A stretch of DNA of 64,000 nucleotides. It comes from Desulfoferula sp040751985. Its GTDB lineage: Bacteria > Desulfobacterota > Desulfarculia > Desulfarculales > Desulfarculaceae. The translations under genes and the position numbers were made by a program. The number at the start of each line of letters is the position of its first letter. The stretch's first letter is position 1. This document shows positions 1 through 8,490 of the stretch, piece by piece. Where the stretch lies: contig JBFMFU010000071.1 of assembly GCA_040751985.1 (NCBI GenBank), positions 36,497 through 100,496 of the forward strand, read 5' to 3'. The notes beneath the pieces were generated by a model. It ran no database searches, was not told where the DNA came from, and worked only from the letters and a program-made list of their open reading frames with translations.

Positions 1-1
1 G

Positions 2-205
2 TTCTCCTCGGGCGGCCCCATATCGGCGGTGGCGCGACAGGCCCTGGGCCTGGACGACCAGACCGCCCTGCGGCTTACCTGGATGATCAAGAACGCCTCC
101 ATCTCCACCTTTTTCTACAACCAACGGGGCCTGGCCCTTTCCATGTTCAACAGCACCCTTCATCTGGAGCAATTGGGCGAGCCGAGCCTGATCACCTATC
201 GCTGA
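2..205 (+). CDS. Histidine phosphatase family protein, C-terminal part
   Basis: Only the last 67 codons lie in the window. The frame opens with FSSGGPISAVARQALGL, which matches the C-terminal 'SSGGPI' segment typical of phosphoglycerate-mutase-like histidine phosphatases, where a conserved histidine normally sits further upstream. The stop TGA is at 203-205 and the next gene starts 22 bases later on the same strand, so it probably belongs to the same operon as the dehydrogenase that follows. The substrate cannot be told from this fragment. Confidence 0.72.
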   Translation, partial: FSSGGPISAVARQALGLDDQTALRLTWMIKNASISTFFYNQRGLALSMFNSTLHLEQLGEPSLITYR

Positions 206-227
206 CCCTTTTGTCTAGGGGAGCAAA

Positions 228-1433
228 ATGGATTTCGCCGTATCCGACAAGATGCAGACCATCCTGGAACTGATCAACGAGTTCGTGGACAAGGAACTCA
301 TCCCCCTGGAGCCGCGGTATCTCAGCCGGCCCTGGGAGGAGCTGGAGCCGATCCTCAAGGACAAGCGCCGCATGGTCAAGCAAATGGAGCTGTGGGCCCC
401 GCTGCACCCCAAGGACTGGGGCGGCATGGGCCTGGACCTGGTGGAGTACGGCCTGGTCTGCGAGGCCCTGGCCCGCACCTTCACCGGAGTCTATGTCTTC
501 GGCTGCCAGGCCCCGGACGCGGGCAACATCGAGATACTGATGAAGTACGGCACCTCGGAGCAGCAGGAAAAATTCCTGCGGCCCCTGGTGGCGGGCGATA
601 TCCGCTCCTGCTTCTCCATGACTGAGGTGGACCTGCCCGGCTCCAACCCAGTGATGATGGACACCACCGCGGTACTGGAAGACGGCCAGTGGGTGATCAA
701 CGGCCACAAGTGGTACACCTCCTCGGCAGACGGCGCCGCCTTCGCCATCGTCATGGCGGTCACCGACCCCGAGGCCCCGCCCCACCTGCGCGCCTCCATG
801 ATCATCGTGCCCACGGACACGCCGGGCTTCAACCGGGTGCGGAACATCTCGGTGATGGGCCACGCCGGCAGCGGCTGGCCTAGCCACGCCGAGATCCTCT
901 ACCAGAACTGCCGGGTGCCCCAGGAAAACCTGCTGGGCCCCCAGGGCCACGGGTTCGTCATCGCTCAGGAGCGCCTGGGGCCGGGGCGCATTCACCACTG
1001 CATGCGCTGGATCGGCATCTGCAACCGCTGCCTGGAACTGATGTGCCAGCGGGCCCTGACCCGGCCCATCTCGCCCAAGCAGAAGCTGGCCGACCAGCAG
1101 ATCATCCAGAGCTGGATCGCCGAGAGCGCGGCCGAGGTGCGGGCGGCCAAGCTGCTGATACTCAACTGCGCCTGGACCATCGAAAAGTACGGGGTCAAGG
1201 AGGCCCGCCAGGACATCAGCCTGATCAAGTTCCACGCCGCGGGGGTGATGCAGAAGGTGGTGGACCGGGCCCTGCAGGTGCACGGCGGCCTGGGCATGAC
1301 CGACGACACCCCCATCGCCGCCTTTTTCCGGCATGAGCGGGCCAGCCGCATCTACGACGGCGTGGACGAGGTGCACAAGATATCGGTGGCCAAGCGCATC
1401 CTCAAGGAGGCGGCCGCCAAGGTGGCTAGATGA
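228..1433 (+). CDS. Acyl-CoA dehydrogenase, ACAD10/11 type
   Basis: A 401-aa flavin-dependent acyl-CoA dehydrogenase, full length for the family. It resembles the dehydrogenase domain of ACAD10/ACAD11: MTEVDLPGSNP in the flavin region, KWYTSSADG, and ERLGPGRIHHCMRW before the C-terminal helical domain. At the usual catalytic-glutamate loop it reads IYDGVDEVHK, the Asp form seen in ACAD10/11, instead of YEGT. In that family the domain works with an APH-type kinase on 4-hydroxyacyl-CoAs, and such a kinase is encoded two genes downstream. The ATG follows a GGGGAGC ribosome site, and the stop overlaps the TetR start by four bases (ATGA). The reaction is inferred from family and context. Confidence 0.85.
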   Translation: MDFAVSDKMQTILELINEFVDKELIPLEPRYLSRPWEELEPILKDKRRMVKQMELWAPLHPKDWGGMGLDLVEYGLVCEALARTFTGVYVFGCQAPDAGNIEILMKYGTSEQQEKFLRPLVAGDIRSCFSMTEVDLPGSNPVMMDTTAVLEDGQWVINGHKWYTSSADGAAFAIVMAVTDPEAPPHLRASMIIVPTDTPGFNRVRNISVMGHAGSGWPSHAEILYQNCRVPQENLLGPQGHGFVIAQERLGPGRIHHCMRWIGICNRCLELMCQRALTRPISPKQKLADQQIIQSWIAESAAEVRAAKLLILNCAWTIEKYGVKEARQDISLIKFHAAGVMQKVVDRALQVHGGLGMTDDTPIAAFFRHERASRIYDGVDEVHKISVAKRILKEAAAKVAR

Positions 1434-2143
1434 CCTTCGCCCAGTTCAGCCGCGCGGCCGCCCTCTCCCGCCAGGAGATATACCGCGCCATCTACGCCGA
1501 ACACGGCTCTTCCATCAAGGCCAAGAAGGAGAAGACTGCACTCAAAAACCTGGAGCTGATCTTCGAGGCCACCCTCAAGATAAGCAACCGCAAGGGCTTC
1601 CCGGCTATGACCATGCGCGACCTGAGCAAGGAGACTGGGCTCAGCCTGGGGGTGCTGTACCACTACTTCGCCAGCAAGCACGAACTGCTGGAAATGGTGC
1701 AGCGCACCGGCCGCAGCATCGTGGGGCGCATACTGCGTGAGGCGGTGGCGCGGAGAAAGGAGCCCGCGGCTCGGCTGCGCTCGGTGATCCAGACCCATCT
1801 GTTCCTGAGCGAGGCCATGCGGCCCTGGTTCTACTTCTCCTACATGGAGATCAGGCACCTGGACGAGGCGGAGAAGGAGCGCACCAAGGCCGCCGAACTG
1901 TGGAGCGAAAAGCTGCTGGCCGACATAATCAACGAGGGCCAGGCGGCCGGCGTCTTCGCGCCTGGGGACGGGCAGCTGCTGGCCGCATCCATCAAGGCCC
2001 TGCTGCATGACTGGTACGTCAAGCGCGGCAAATACGCCAAGCGCGGCTACAGCGTGGACCAGTACGCCAACTTCGTGATGGGGCTGGTGGATCGTTACTG
2101 CCTGGCAGGCAACAAGAGATCCCCGGCGCGACAGGAGGGTTGA
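1430..2143 (+). CDS. TetR family transcriptional regulator
   Basis: A 237-aa protein. The helix-turn-helix lies at about residues 45-85 (AMTMRDLSKETGLSLGVLYHYF, then SKHELL), preceded by an unusually long basic N-terminal arm rich in Lys. The C-terminal ligand domain resembles TetR_C domains of regulators found beside acyl-CoA dehydrogenases. It overlaps the dehydrogenase stop (ATGA) and its own stop overlaps the kinase start (TGATG), so it is translated from within the operon and probably controls it. The ligand is likely an acyl-CoA, which is an inference from context. Confidence 0.82.
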   Translation: MTFAQFSRAAALSRQEIYRAIYAEHGSSIKAKKEKTALKNLELIFEATLKISNRKGFPAMTMRDLSKETGLSLGVLYHYFASKHELLEMVQRTGRSIVGRILREAVARRKEPAARLRSVIQTHLFLSEAMRPWFYFSYMEIRHLDEAEKERTKAAELWSEKLLADIINEGQAAGVFAPGDGQLLAASIKALLHDWYVKRGKYAKRGYSVDQYANFVMGLVDRYCLAGNKRSPARQEG

Positions 2144-3210
2144 TGGTGATAAAGGACCAGGCCGGTCCCATCCGCAGCGGCGAAGAGCTGGACCGCGGGC
2201 GCCTGGAGGCCTACCTGAAACAGGCACTGCCGGACATGGCCGGCGAGTTGGTGATCGAGCAGTTCCCGCGTGGGTTCTCCAACCTCACCTATCTGCTAAG
2301 GCTGGGCCAGCGGCAGCTGGTGCTTAGACGGCCGCCGCACGGCACCAAGGCCAAGAGCGCCCACGACATGGGGCGCGAGTTCCGGGTGCTCTCGGCCCTG
2401 CAAGGCGTGTTCCCCTACTGCCCCCGGCCGCTGGTCTTCTGCCAGGACCATGCGGTGATGGACTGCGACTTCTACGTCATGGATCGCCTGCAAGGCCTGA
2501 TCATACGCAAGCAGGTGCCGCCAGAGCTGAACCTGTCGCCGGAGCAGATGGGGCGCCTATGCCGTCACCTGCTGGAGGTGCAGCTGGAACTGCACGGCAT
2601 CGACTACCAGGCAGTGGGCTTGGGCGACTTCGGCAAGCCCGAGGGCTACGTGGAACGCCAGGTGCTGGGCTGGAGCCAGCGCTACCGCGCGGCGCGCACC
2701 CCCGACGCTCCGGACTATGAATGGGTGATGGGCTGGCTGGCGGAGCACATGCCGCCGGACTGCAAACGACCGGCCATCATCCACAACGACTTCAAGCTGG
2801 ACAACGTGGTGCTGGACCCGACCGAACCCACCCGCGTCATCGGCGTGCTGGACTGGGAGATGGCCACCGTCGGCGACCCGCTGATGGACCTGGGCAACTC
2901 GCTGGCCTACTGGGTGCAGGCCGACGATCCGCCGGAGCTGATACAGATCGCCAGCGTGCCCACCCATCTGCCTGGCGCCCTCAGCCGGCGGGAAATCATG
3001 CAGCTCTACGCCCAGAAAAGCGGCCTGGCCCTGGAAGGGTTTGGCTATTACTATTGCTTCGGCCTCTTTCGCCTGGCGGTGATCGCCCAACAGATTTACT
3101 ATCGCTATTACCATGGCCAGACCAAGGACCAGCGGTTCGCGGGCCTGGTGACGGCGGTGCAGGTGTTGGAGCGGGCCTCCCGCCGGGCCATAGAAAACAG
3201 CAGCAGCTAG
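2143..3210 (+). CDS. APH-type phosphotransferase, ACAD10/11 kinase or LvaA-like
   Basis: A 355-aa aminoglycoside-phosphotransferase-fold kinase. The catalytic loop HNDFKLDN (about 214-221) and the metal-binding DWE (about 237-239) are both present. The stretches FSNLTYLLRL, LVLRRPPHG and GYVERQVLGWSQRY match the kinase domain fused to a dehydrogenase in ACAD10/11. Those enzymes, and LvaA of the pseudomonad levulinate pathway, phosphorylate 4-hydroxyacyl-CoA so that the hydroxyl can be moved or eliminated. I chose ATG 2143 because AGGAGG at 2133-2138 is well spaced for it; a TTG at 2140 is possible. Drug resistance is unlikely given the neighbours. Confidence 0.82.
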   Translation: MVIKDQAGPIRSGEELDRGRLEAYLKQALPDMAGELVIEQFPRGFSNLTYLLRLGQRQLVLRRPPHGTKAKSAHDMGREFRVLSALQGVFPYCPRPLVFCQDHAVMDCDFYVMDRLQGLIIRKQVPPELNLSPEQMGRLCRHLLEVQLELHGIDYQAVGLGDFGKPEGYVERQVLGWSQRYRAARTPDAPDYEWVMGWLAEHMPPDCKRPAIIHNDFKLDNVVLDPTEPTRVIGVLDWEMATVGDPLMDLGNSLAYWVQADDPPELIQIASVPTHLPGALSRREIMQLYAQKSGLALEGFGYYYCFGLFRLAVIAQQIYYRYYHGQTKDQRFAGLVTAVQVLERASRRAIENSSS

Positions 3211-3229
3211 CGATCCACAAGGAGCAGAG

Positions 3230-4552
3230 ATGAGCGAGCATAAGGTATCCCTGGTGCGCTTCGAGCGAGGTGGGGAGTCGGTGCGCCGGGCAGTGGAAAT
3301 GTGTGAAGGGCTGTCCATGCTCAAGGCCGGCGCCAAGGCCTTCATCAAGCCCAACGTGGTCTTCTGGACCCGCAGCGTGGACTTCCCCAAGTGGGGCGTC
3401 ATCACCACCAGCCGGGTGGTGGAGGACATGGTGCAGCTCCTCAAGGAGCACGGCGTAGACGACATCACCATCGGCGAGGGCATCGTCACCGCCAACCCCA
3501 AGGATATGGAGACCCCGGCCCACGCCTTTGCCAGCCTGGGCTACCACACCCTGCGGGACCGCTACGGGGTCAAGGTGATCAACGTCTTCGAGCGGCCGTT
3601 CGAGAAGGTGTCGTTGAGCGACGGGGTGGAGCTGTCGTTCAACGCCGACATCCTGCACAGCGATCTGGTGGTGGACCTGCCGGTGATGAAGACCCACGCC
3701 CAGACCGTGGTCAGCCTGGGCATCAAGAACCTCAAGGGCACCATCGACGTGAAGTCGCGCAAGCAGTGCCACAACGCGGACCCGGAGCGGGGCCTGCACT
3801 TCCACGTATCCAAGCTGGCCGAGGCCATGCCGCCGATCCTGACCGTGATCGACGGGATCTACACCTCTGAGCGGGGGCCTGGCTTCGACGGCCGCATGCA
3901 CCGCAGCAATCTGCTGGCCGCCTCCAGGGACGTGCTGTCGGCGGACTTGGTGGGGGCGCGGCTGCTGGGACAGGACCCGGCGGCGGTGCCGTACCTGGCC
4001 CTGGCGGCCCGGCACCTGGGCCGGCCGCTGGACCTGAGCGACGTGGAGGTGGTGGGCGAGAGCCTGGAGGCCATGGCCAAGCCTCACGAGTGGTACTTCC
4101 CCTACACCGATGACGGCCTGCTGCCCCTGCCCATGGCCAAGATGGGCATCAAGGGCCTGTCCTACAAGAAGTACGACGACACCCTCTGCACCTACTGCTC
4201 AGGCCTGAACGGGGCGGTGCTGGCCTCCATTGCCATGGCCTGGAAGGGCACGCCCTGGAACGAGATCGAGGTGCTGACCGGCAAGCGCATGGCGCCCACG
4301 CCAGGCATGAAGAAGACGATTCTTTTGGGCAAGTGCATGTACCAGGCCAACAAGGACCACCCGGACATAAAAGAGATGCTGGCCATCAAGGGCTGCCCGC
4401 CCAAGGCGGAGCAGGTGGTGGAGGCCCTGCAGGCAGCGGGCATTGAGATCGACCGCCGCCTGCTGGACAACCCGGACGCCTTCCCCGGCTCCTATATGAA
4501 GCGCTACCAGGGCAAGGCCGAGTTCGACCCCGCCCTGTTCCAGGTGGCGTAG
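3230..4552 (+). CDS. DUF362 domain-containing protein
   Basis: A 440-aa protein with the DUF362 pattern: FIKPNVVFWTR near the start, GVITTSRVVEDMVQLLKEHG, then LVVDLPVMKTHAQTVVSLGIKNLKG in the middle (given here as the family's central motif, about residues 143-167). No CxxCxxCxxxCP ferredoxin motif is present; a CTYC pair occurs near residue 320. The biochemical function of this family is poorly known. It sits 19 bases after the kinase with a good AGGAGC site, inside an acyl-CoA operon, so a redox or electron-transfer role is possible but unproven. Confidence 0.75.
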   Translation: MSEHKVSLVRFERGGESVRRAVEMCEGLSMLKAGAKAFIKPNVVFWTRSVDFPKWGVITTSRVVEDMVQLLKEHGVDDITIGEGIVTANPKDMETPAHAFASLGYHTLRDRYGVKVINVFERPFEKVSLSDGVELSFNADILHSDLVVDLPVMKTHAQTVVSLGIKNLKGTIDVKSRKQCHNADPERGLHFHVSKLAEAMPPILTVIDGIYTSERGPGFDGRMHRSNLLAASRDVLSADLVGARLLGQDPAAVPYLALAARHLGRPLDLSDVEVVGESLEAMAKPHEWYFPYTDDGLLPLPMAKMGIKGLSYKKYDDTLCTYCSGLNGAVLASIAMAWKGTPWNEIEVLTGKRMAPTPGMKKTILLGKCMYQANKDHPDIKEMLAIKGCPPKAEQVVEALQAAGIEIDRRLLDNPDAFPGSYMKRYQGKAEFDPALFQVA

Positions 4553-4562
4553 GAGCGGCGTC

Positions 4563-5477
4563 ATGCGCCAGCAGCAAAGCAAGCCCGCCGGCGGCGAAAA
4601 ACTGGTTCTGGTCCTGGGCGCGGGCTTCATGGGCACGGGCATCGCCCAGGTCTGTGCCCAGGCCGGCTACCGGGTGCACCTTTATGATGTCAAGCCCGAG
4701 GCCCTGCAGCGGGCCCTAGAGGGCATGGCCGTCTCCCTGAACAAGCTGGCCGCCAAGGGCCGCCTCAAGGAGCCGCCGGCAGAGGTGCTGGCCCGGGTGC
4801 AGACCGTGAACACTCTGGAGAGCGCCGCCCAGGCCTGCTGGGTGATCGAAGCGGCCCTGGAGATCGAGTCGCTCAAGAAAGAGCTGTTCGCGGCGCTGGA
4901 CCGCCTGGCCCCGCTGGACACGCCCCTGTCCAGCAACACCTCCTCCATCCCCATCAGCCGCCTGGCCGCGGCCACCCAGCATCCGGAGCGGGTGCTGGGC
5001 ACCCACTTTTTCGGGCCGGTGCCACTCATGGGCCTGGTGGAGGTAATCAGGGCCGATAAGACCAGCGACGAGATGTTCGAGCGCGGGGTGGCCCTGGTGC
5101 ACTCGCTGGGGAAGACCCCGGTGCGCGTGCGGCGCGACATCCCCTGCTTCGTAATGAACCGCATCTTCTCGGCCGCCTTCCGCGAGGCTGCGGACCTGGT
5201 GGCCGCCGGCGTGGTCAGCCCCGAGGACGTGGACATCGGCATGAAGCTGGGCTACGGCTGGAACGCCGGCCCCTTCGAGATCGCCGACAACGCGGGCCTG
5301 GACACCTGGGTGCTCATCGCCGAGTCCATGCGGGCCCTGGGCGAGGGGAACCTGGTCTCCAACTCCGATCTGATCCCCAAGATGGTGGCCCAGGGCCGCC
5401 TGGGCCGCAAGGCGGGCAAGGGCTTTTACCGCTACACCCCGGACGGCAAGCGCCTGCCCTGGGACAAGCAGGACTGA
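4563..5477 (+). CDS. 3-hydroxyacyl-CoA dehydrogenase (NAD)
   Basis: A 304-aa single-function HADH that oxidises 3-hydroxyacyl-CoA to 3-oxoacyl-CoA. The Rossmann motif VLGAGFMGTGIAQVCAQAG is at about residues 16-35, followed by an acidic YDVK. The catalytic region reads SSNTSSIPISRL and GTHFFGPVPLMGLVEVI, with the His of HFF as the general base. The C-terminal domain carries PCFVMNRIFSAAFREA and GYGWNAGPFEIAD. The length fits hbd/paaH-type enzymes. Eleven bases separate it from DUF362 upstream. Confidence 0.88.
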   Translation: MRQQQSKPAGGEKLVLVLGAGFMGTGIAQVCAQAGYRVHLYDVKPEALQRALEGMAVSLNKLAAKGRLKEPPAEVLARVQTVNTLESAAQACWVIEAALEIESLKKELFAALDRLAPLDTPLSSNTSSIPISRLAAATQHPERVLGTHFFGPVPLMGLVEVIRADKTSDEMFERGVALVHSLGKTPVRVRRDIPCFVMNRIFSAAFREAADLVAAGVVSPEDVDIGMKLGYGWNAGPFEIADNAGLDTWVLIAESMRALGEGNLVSNSDLIPKMVAQGRLGRKAGKGFYRYTPDGKRLPWDKQD

Positions 5478-5487
5478 AGCCGGCGCC

Positions 5488-6609
5488 GTGGGTCTAAAGC
5501 AGCTCATCCGCGAGAAGGCCCTGGAACTGGGCTTCGAGGGCATTGGCTTCACCGGTGTGGAGCCGCTGGATCTGTACCTGAAGGAGATCAACTCCCGGAT
5601 CGAGATGTACCAGTGGACGCTGACCCCGCAGTTCGACCTGCTGCGCGGGGCCGAGGTCACCCGGCGCTATCCCTGGGCCCGCAGCATCCTGGTGCTGATC
5701 CGCAACTACCACCGCCGGAGCTTCCCGCGCCAGCTCACCGGCGTCATCGGCCGCTGCTACCAGGTGGACGAGCGCAAGGAGAAGGGCCAGGAGCACCAAC
5801 GCCTGATGGATTTCTTCGCCTTTCTCAAAGAGCAGGGCCTCAAGTTCCGCTGGGACGGCGAGATACCCGCGCGCATGACCGCGGCCCGGGCCGGGGTGGT
5901 CACCTACGGCAAGAACTGCTTCGTCTATGCCCGGGAGGCCATGCGCGGTGCCTCCTGGCTGGAGAGCATCCCCCTGGTGCTGGACGCGGAGCTGGCCCCG
6001 GACGAGCCCTCCATCGAGCTGGGCTGCCCGAGCTGGTGCAAGCACGCCTGCCTGGCCGCCTGCCCCACCGGCGCTCTCTACACCCCCAAGAAGATGCGGC
6101 CCCAGCGCTGCATCGCCTACAACACCTACTACGCGCCCGGCCTGACGCCCCTAGAGCTGCGCGAGCCCATGGGCACCTGGGTCTATGGCTGCGACCGCTG
6201 CCAGGAGGTCTGCCCGCGTAACCAGCCCTGGCTCAACCAGGCCCTGCCGGACAACTCAGCGCTGATGGCCCGCGCCGGAGACTTCGACCTGGAGCGGCTG
6301 TTGACCATGGACGAGGAGTACTACGTTACCAAGGTCTGGCCGCTGTGCTTCTACATCTCGCGCCGGCAGGTGGCCCGCTGGCAGATGAACGCCGCCCGGG
6401 CCCTGGGCAACCGAGGCGACCGGGAGTCAACGCCGCTGCTGGCCCAGGCCCTGCGCGACAACCCCGACCATACGGTGCGGGCCATGGCCGCCTGGGCCCT
6501 GGGTCGTCTGGGTGGGGAGCAGGCCCGGCGGGCCCTGGAGGCGGCCCGGAGCCGCGCAGATGGCGAGGTGGGCACGGAGATAGAGGCGGCTCTGGCTCGC
6601 ATGGCCTAG
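5488..6609 (+). CDS. QueG-like iron-sulfur protein with C-terminal HEAT repeats
   Basis: A 373-aa protein with the architecture of epoxyqueuosine reductase QueG: AARAGVVTYGKNCF in the cobalamin domain, two 4Fe-4S regions (Cys180, 184, 188, 192 followed by Pro; Cys208; Cys235, 238, 242 in CDRCQEVCP) and HEAT-like repeats at the C-terminus (about 295-373). In QueG the first cluster motif is usually CxxCxxCxxxCP; here the spacing is C-x3-C-x3-C-x3-CP. The start is GTG with a poor ribosome site. Placement inside an acyl-CoA operon suggests a paralogue with a different reductive role, not tRNA modification, but this is inference. Confidence 0.7.
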   Translation: MGLKQLIREKALELGFEGIGFTGVEPLDLYLKEINSRIEMYQWTLTPQFDLLRGAEVTRRYPWARSILVLIRNYHRRSFPRQLTGVIGRCYQVDERKEKGQEHQRLMDFFAFLKEQGLKFRWDGEIPARMTAARAGVVTYGKNCFVYAREAMRGASWLESIPLVLDAELAPDEPSIELGCPSWCKHACLAACPTGALYTPKKMRPQRCIAYNTYYAPGLTPLELREPMGTWVYGCDRCQEVCPRNQPWLNQALPDNSALMARAGDFDLERLLTMDEEYYVTKVWPLCFYISRRQVARWQMNAARALGNRGDRESTPLLAQALRDNPDHTVRAMAAWALGRLGGEQARRALEAARSRADGEVGTEIEAALARMA

Positions 6610-6638
6610 CCGTCGGCCACAAACCACGGGAGAAGGGC

Positions 6639-7397
6639 ATGGGCAAGATAAGCTACGGCCTGGAAGGCAAGGTGATTCTGGTCACCGGCGGCAGCCGGGG
6701 CATCGGCCTGGCGGCGGCCAAGCGCCTGCGCGAGGAGGGGGCCCAGGTGGCCATCTGCGGCCGCAAGCCCGAGGGGCTGCAGGCCGCGGCCGCGGAGTTG
6801 GGCGGCGAGGTGCTGACCGTGGCCGCCCACATCGCCAAGGAGGATCAGGTGCAGGCCCTGTTCCAGGCGGTCCAGGAGCGCTTCGGCCGCCTGGACGTGC
6901 TGATCAACAACGTGGGCATGAACCTGATGACCCCCTCTCTGGCCGAGGCGGACCCGGGCCTGTGGCAGAAGATCATGGACAGCAACCTGAACGGCACCTT
7001 CCTCTGCTCGCGGCAGGCGGCCCAGATGATGAAGGCCCAGGGCGGCGGCAAGATCGTCTCAGTGTCCTCCACGGCCGGCCACCGGGCGGCGCCCTTCATG
7101 GGCATCTACGGCATCGCCAAGGCGGGCATCGAGATGATAACCAAGGTGCTGGCCGTGGAGCTGGCCCCCTTTAATATCCAGGTCAACGCGGTTGCTCCGG
7201 CCATGGTCAAGACCGACTTTTCCAAGCCCTTCTGGTCCAACGAAGACGTACACAAGCAGATCGTGGCCAGAATACCGGCCGGCCGCCTGGCCGAGCCCCT
7301 GGACGTGGTGCACCCGCTGCTGTTCCTAGCCTCGGCCGGCGCGGACTACATCACCGGCCAGACCTTGGTGGTGGACGGAGGGGCCACCTCGGCCTGA
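6639..7397 (+). CDS. SDR family oxidoreductase
   Basis: A 252-aa classical short-chain dehydrogenase, cytoplasmic and NAD(P)-linked. It has TGGSRGIG in the nucleotide-binding loop (about 15-22), NNVG in place of NNAG, SVSST as the catalytic-serine strand, YGIAK as the YxxxK pair, and the C-terminal ITGQTLVVDGG. I chose ATG 6639 because GGGAGAAGGG lies just before it and MGKISYGLEGKVILVTGG is a normal SDR beginning; the open frame extends further upstream only because of base composition. It is the last gene of the operon and probably oxidises a hydroxyacyl-CoA or related alcohol. Confidence 0.86.
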   Translation: MGKISYGLEGKVILVTGGSRGIGLAAAKRLREEGAQVAICGRKPEGLQAAAAELGGEVLTVAAHIAKEDQVQALFQAVQERFGRLDVLINNVGMNLMTPSLAEADPGLWQKIMDSNLNGTFLCSRQAAQMMKAQGGGKIVSVSSTAGHRAAPFMGIYGIAKAGIEMITKVLAVELAPFNIQVNAVAPAMVKTDFSKPFWSNEDVHKQIVARIPAGRLAEPLDVVHPLLFLASAGADYITGQTLVVDGGATSA

Positions 7398-7412
7398 GGC
7401 GGCCGCGGCAGG

Positions 7413-7456
7413 CAAAAAATCCCCCGCCCTGCCCTGGCAGCGGCGGGGATTTTTTG
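7413..7456. terminator. Bidirectional rho-independent terminator
   Basis: The sequence AAAAAATCCCCCGCC, a short loop, then GGCGGGGATTTTTT forms a GC-rich stem with one bulged C. It is flanked by A and T tracts, so it can terminate transcription on both strands. It lies exactly between the convergent SDR (ends 7397) and BKACE (ends 7476) genes. Confidence 0.85.
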
Positions 7457-7475
7457 TGCGCAGCCTGGCCCGGCG

Positions 7476-8390
7476 CTAGCGGATGGGCAGCCCCAGGCGC
7501 TGGCGGGCCTCGTTGGGCGTGGCCGGCTCCAGGTTGAACTCGCCCAGGATGCGCGCCAGTTTTTCCACCAGCTCGCCGCTGGAACGGGCCAGGCGTCCCT
7601 TGGCCAGATACAGGTTGTCCTCCAGCCCCACCCGGCAGCCACCGCCCATGAAGGCCGCGGCCGTGCAGATGGGGAGCTCCATCTTGCCGGCGCCAAAGGC
7701 CGACCAGACGTAGTTCTGCGGCCCGAAGAGGCGGTCCGCGGTCTGCTGCAGATGCACCAGGTCCGCCAGGGTGGGTTGGATGCCGCCCAGGATGCCCATA
7801 ACGAACTGCAGGAACAAGGGCGGCTCCAGCCAGCCCTCGTCCAGGACATAGGCCGCGTTGTACAAGTGGCCCACGTCGTATATCTCCAGTTCGGGCTTGG
7901 TGCCGCTATCGCGGAAAATCTGGCAGAGCATCTCCATGTCGGCGAAGGTGTTGCGGAAGATGCCGGCCTTGCTGCCCTCCAGGAATTCCTTTTCCCAGGG
8001 ATGCTTCCACTGCTGGTACTTCTTGGCCACCGGATGCAGGGCGAAGTTGATGGTGCCCATGTTGAAAGAGGCCAGCTCCGGGTGCAGCTCGGCCACGGCC
8101 GCGGCGCGCTCTTGGGCGGTCATGCCCAGCCCGCCGCCGGTGGTGATGCAGATGATGGCGTCGCACTCGGCGCGGATATGCTCCAGCATGTTGCGGAACA
8201 GGGCCACCTCCGCGCTGGGCCGGCCGTCCTGGGGATCGCGGGCGTGCAAATGCACGCTGGCCGCCCCAGCCTTGGCCGCCCCAATGGCATCGGCCGCGAT
8301 CTGGGCGGGGGTGATGGGTAGATGGGGGGACATGGTGGGAGTATGAATGGCCCCCGTGACGGCGGCCGATATCATCACCTGGTTGGACAT
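7476..8390 (-). CDS. Beta-keto acid cleavage enzyme (BKACE, DUF849)
   Basis: A 304-aa TIM-barrel enzyme of the BKACE family. These use Zn to condense a beta-keto acid with acetyl-CoA, giving acetoacetate and a new acyl-CoA. The zinc ligands are visible: SVHLHARDPQDG gives the two histidines and VGLEDNLYLA near residue 255 gives the glutamate. GTINFALHPV and the NEARQRLGLP tail are also typical. It is the last gene of the LivHMGF/binding-protein operon, about 100 bases after the binding protein. The keto acid substrate is unknown. A second BKACE is encoded at 60398-61288. Confidence 0.87.
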   Translation of the reverse strand: MSNQVMISAAVTGAIHTPTMSPHLPITPAQIAADAIGAAKAGAASVHLHARDPQDGRPSAEVALFRNMLEHIRAECDAIICITTGGGLGMTAQERAAAVAELHPELASFNMGTINFALHPVAKKYQQWKHPWEKEFLEGSKAGIFRNTFADMEMLCQIFRDSGTKPELEIYDVGHLYNAAYVLDEGWLEPPLFLQFVMGILGGIQPTLADLVHLQQTADRLFGPQNYVWSAFGAGKMELPICTAAAFMGGGCRVGLEDNLYLAKGRLARSSGELVEKLARILGEFNLEPATPNEARQRLGLPIR

Positions 8391-8450
8391 GACCTCCGGC
8401 TCCCGTGCGTGGCTGCGTCATAAGCCCGGTAGGAGGCGAGCGCTGTTGTC

Positions 8451-8484
8451 GGCTGGGGCCGCCGCGCTGCGGCGCCCCCAGCCG
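8451..8484 (-). other. Strong hairpin between binding protein and BKACE genes
   Basis: GGCTGGGG and CGCCGC pair with GCGGCG and CCCCAGCC across a GCT loop, with one extra C in the 3' arm. It lacks a T tract, so it is more likely a 3'-end stabiliser or attenuator than a full terminator. It lies directly after the stop of the binding-protein gene. Confidence 0.5.
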
Positions 8485-8490
8485 GGTTAG

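Noticed and set aside
192..1376. A 394-codon minus-strand frame opposite the first dehydrogenase
   Set aside because: It is an antisense shadow with biased composition; the plus-strand dehydrogenase is well supported.
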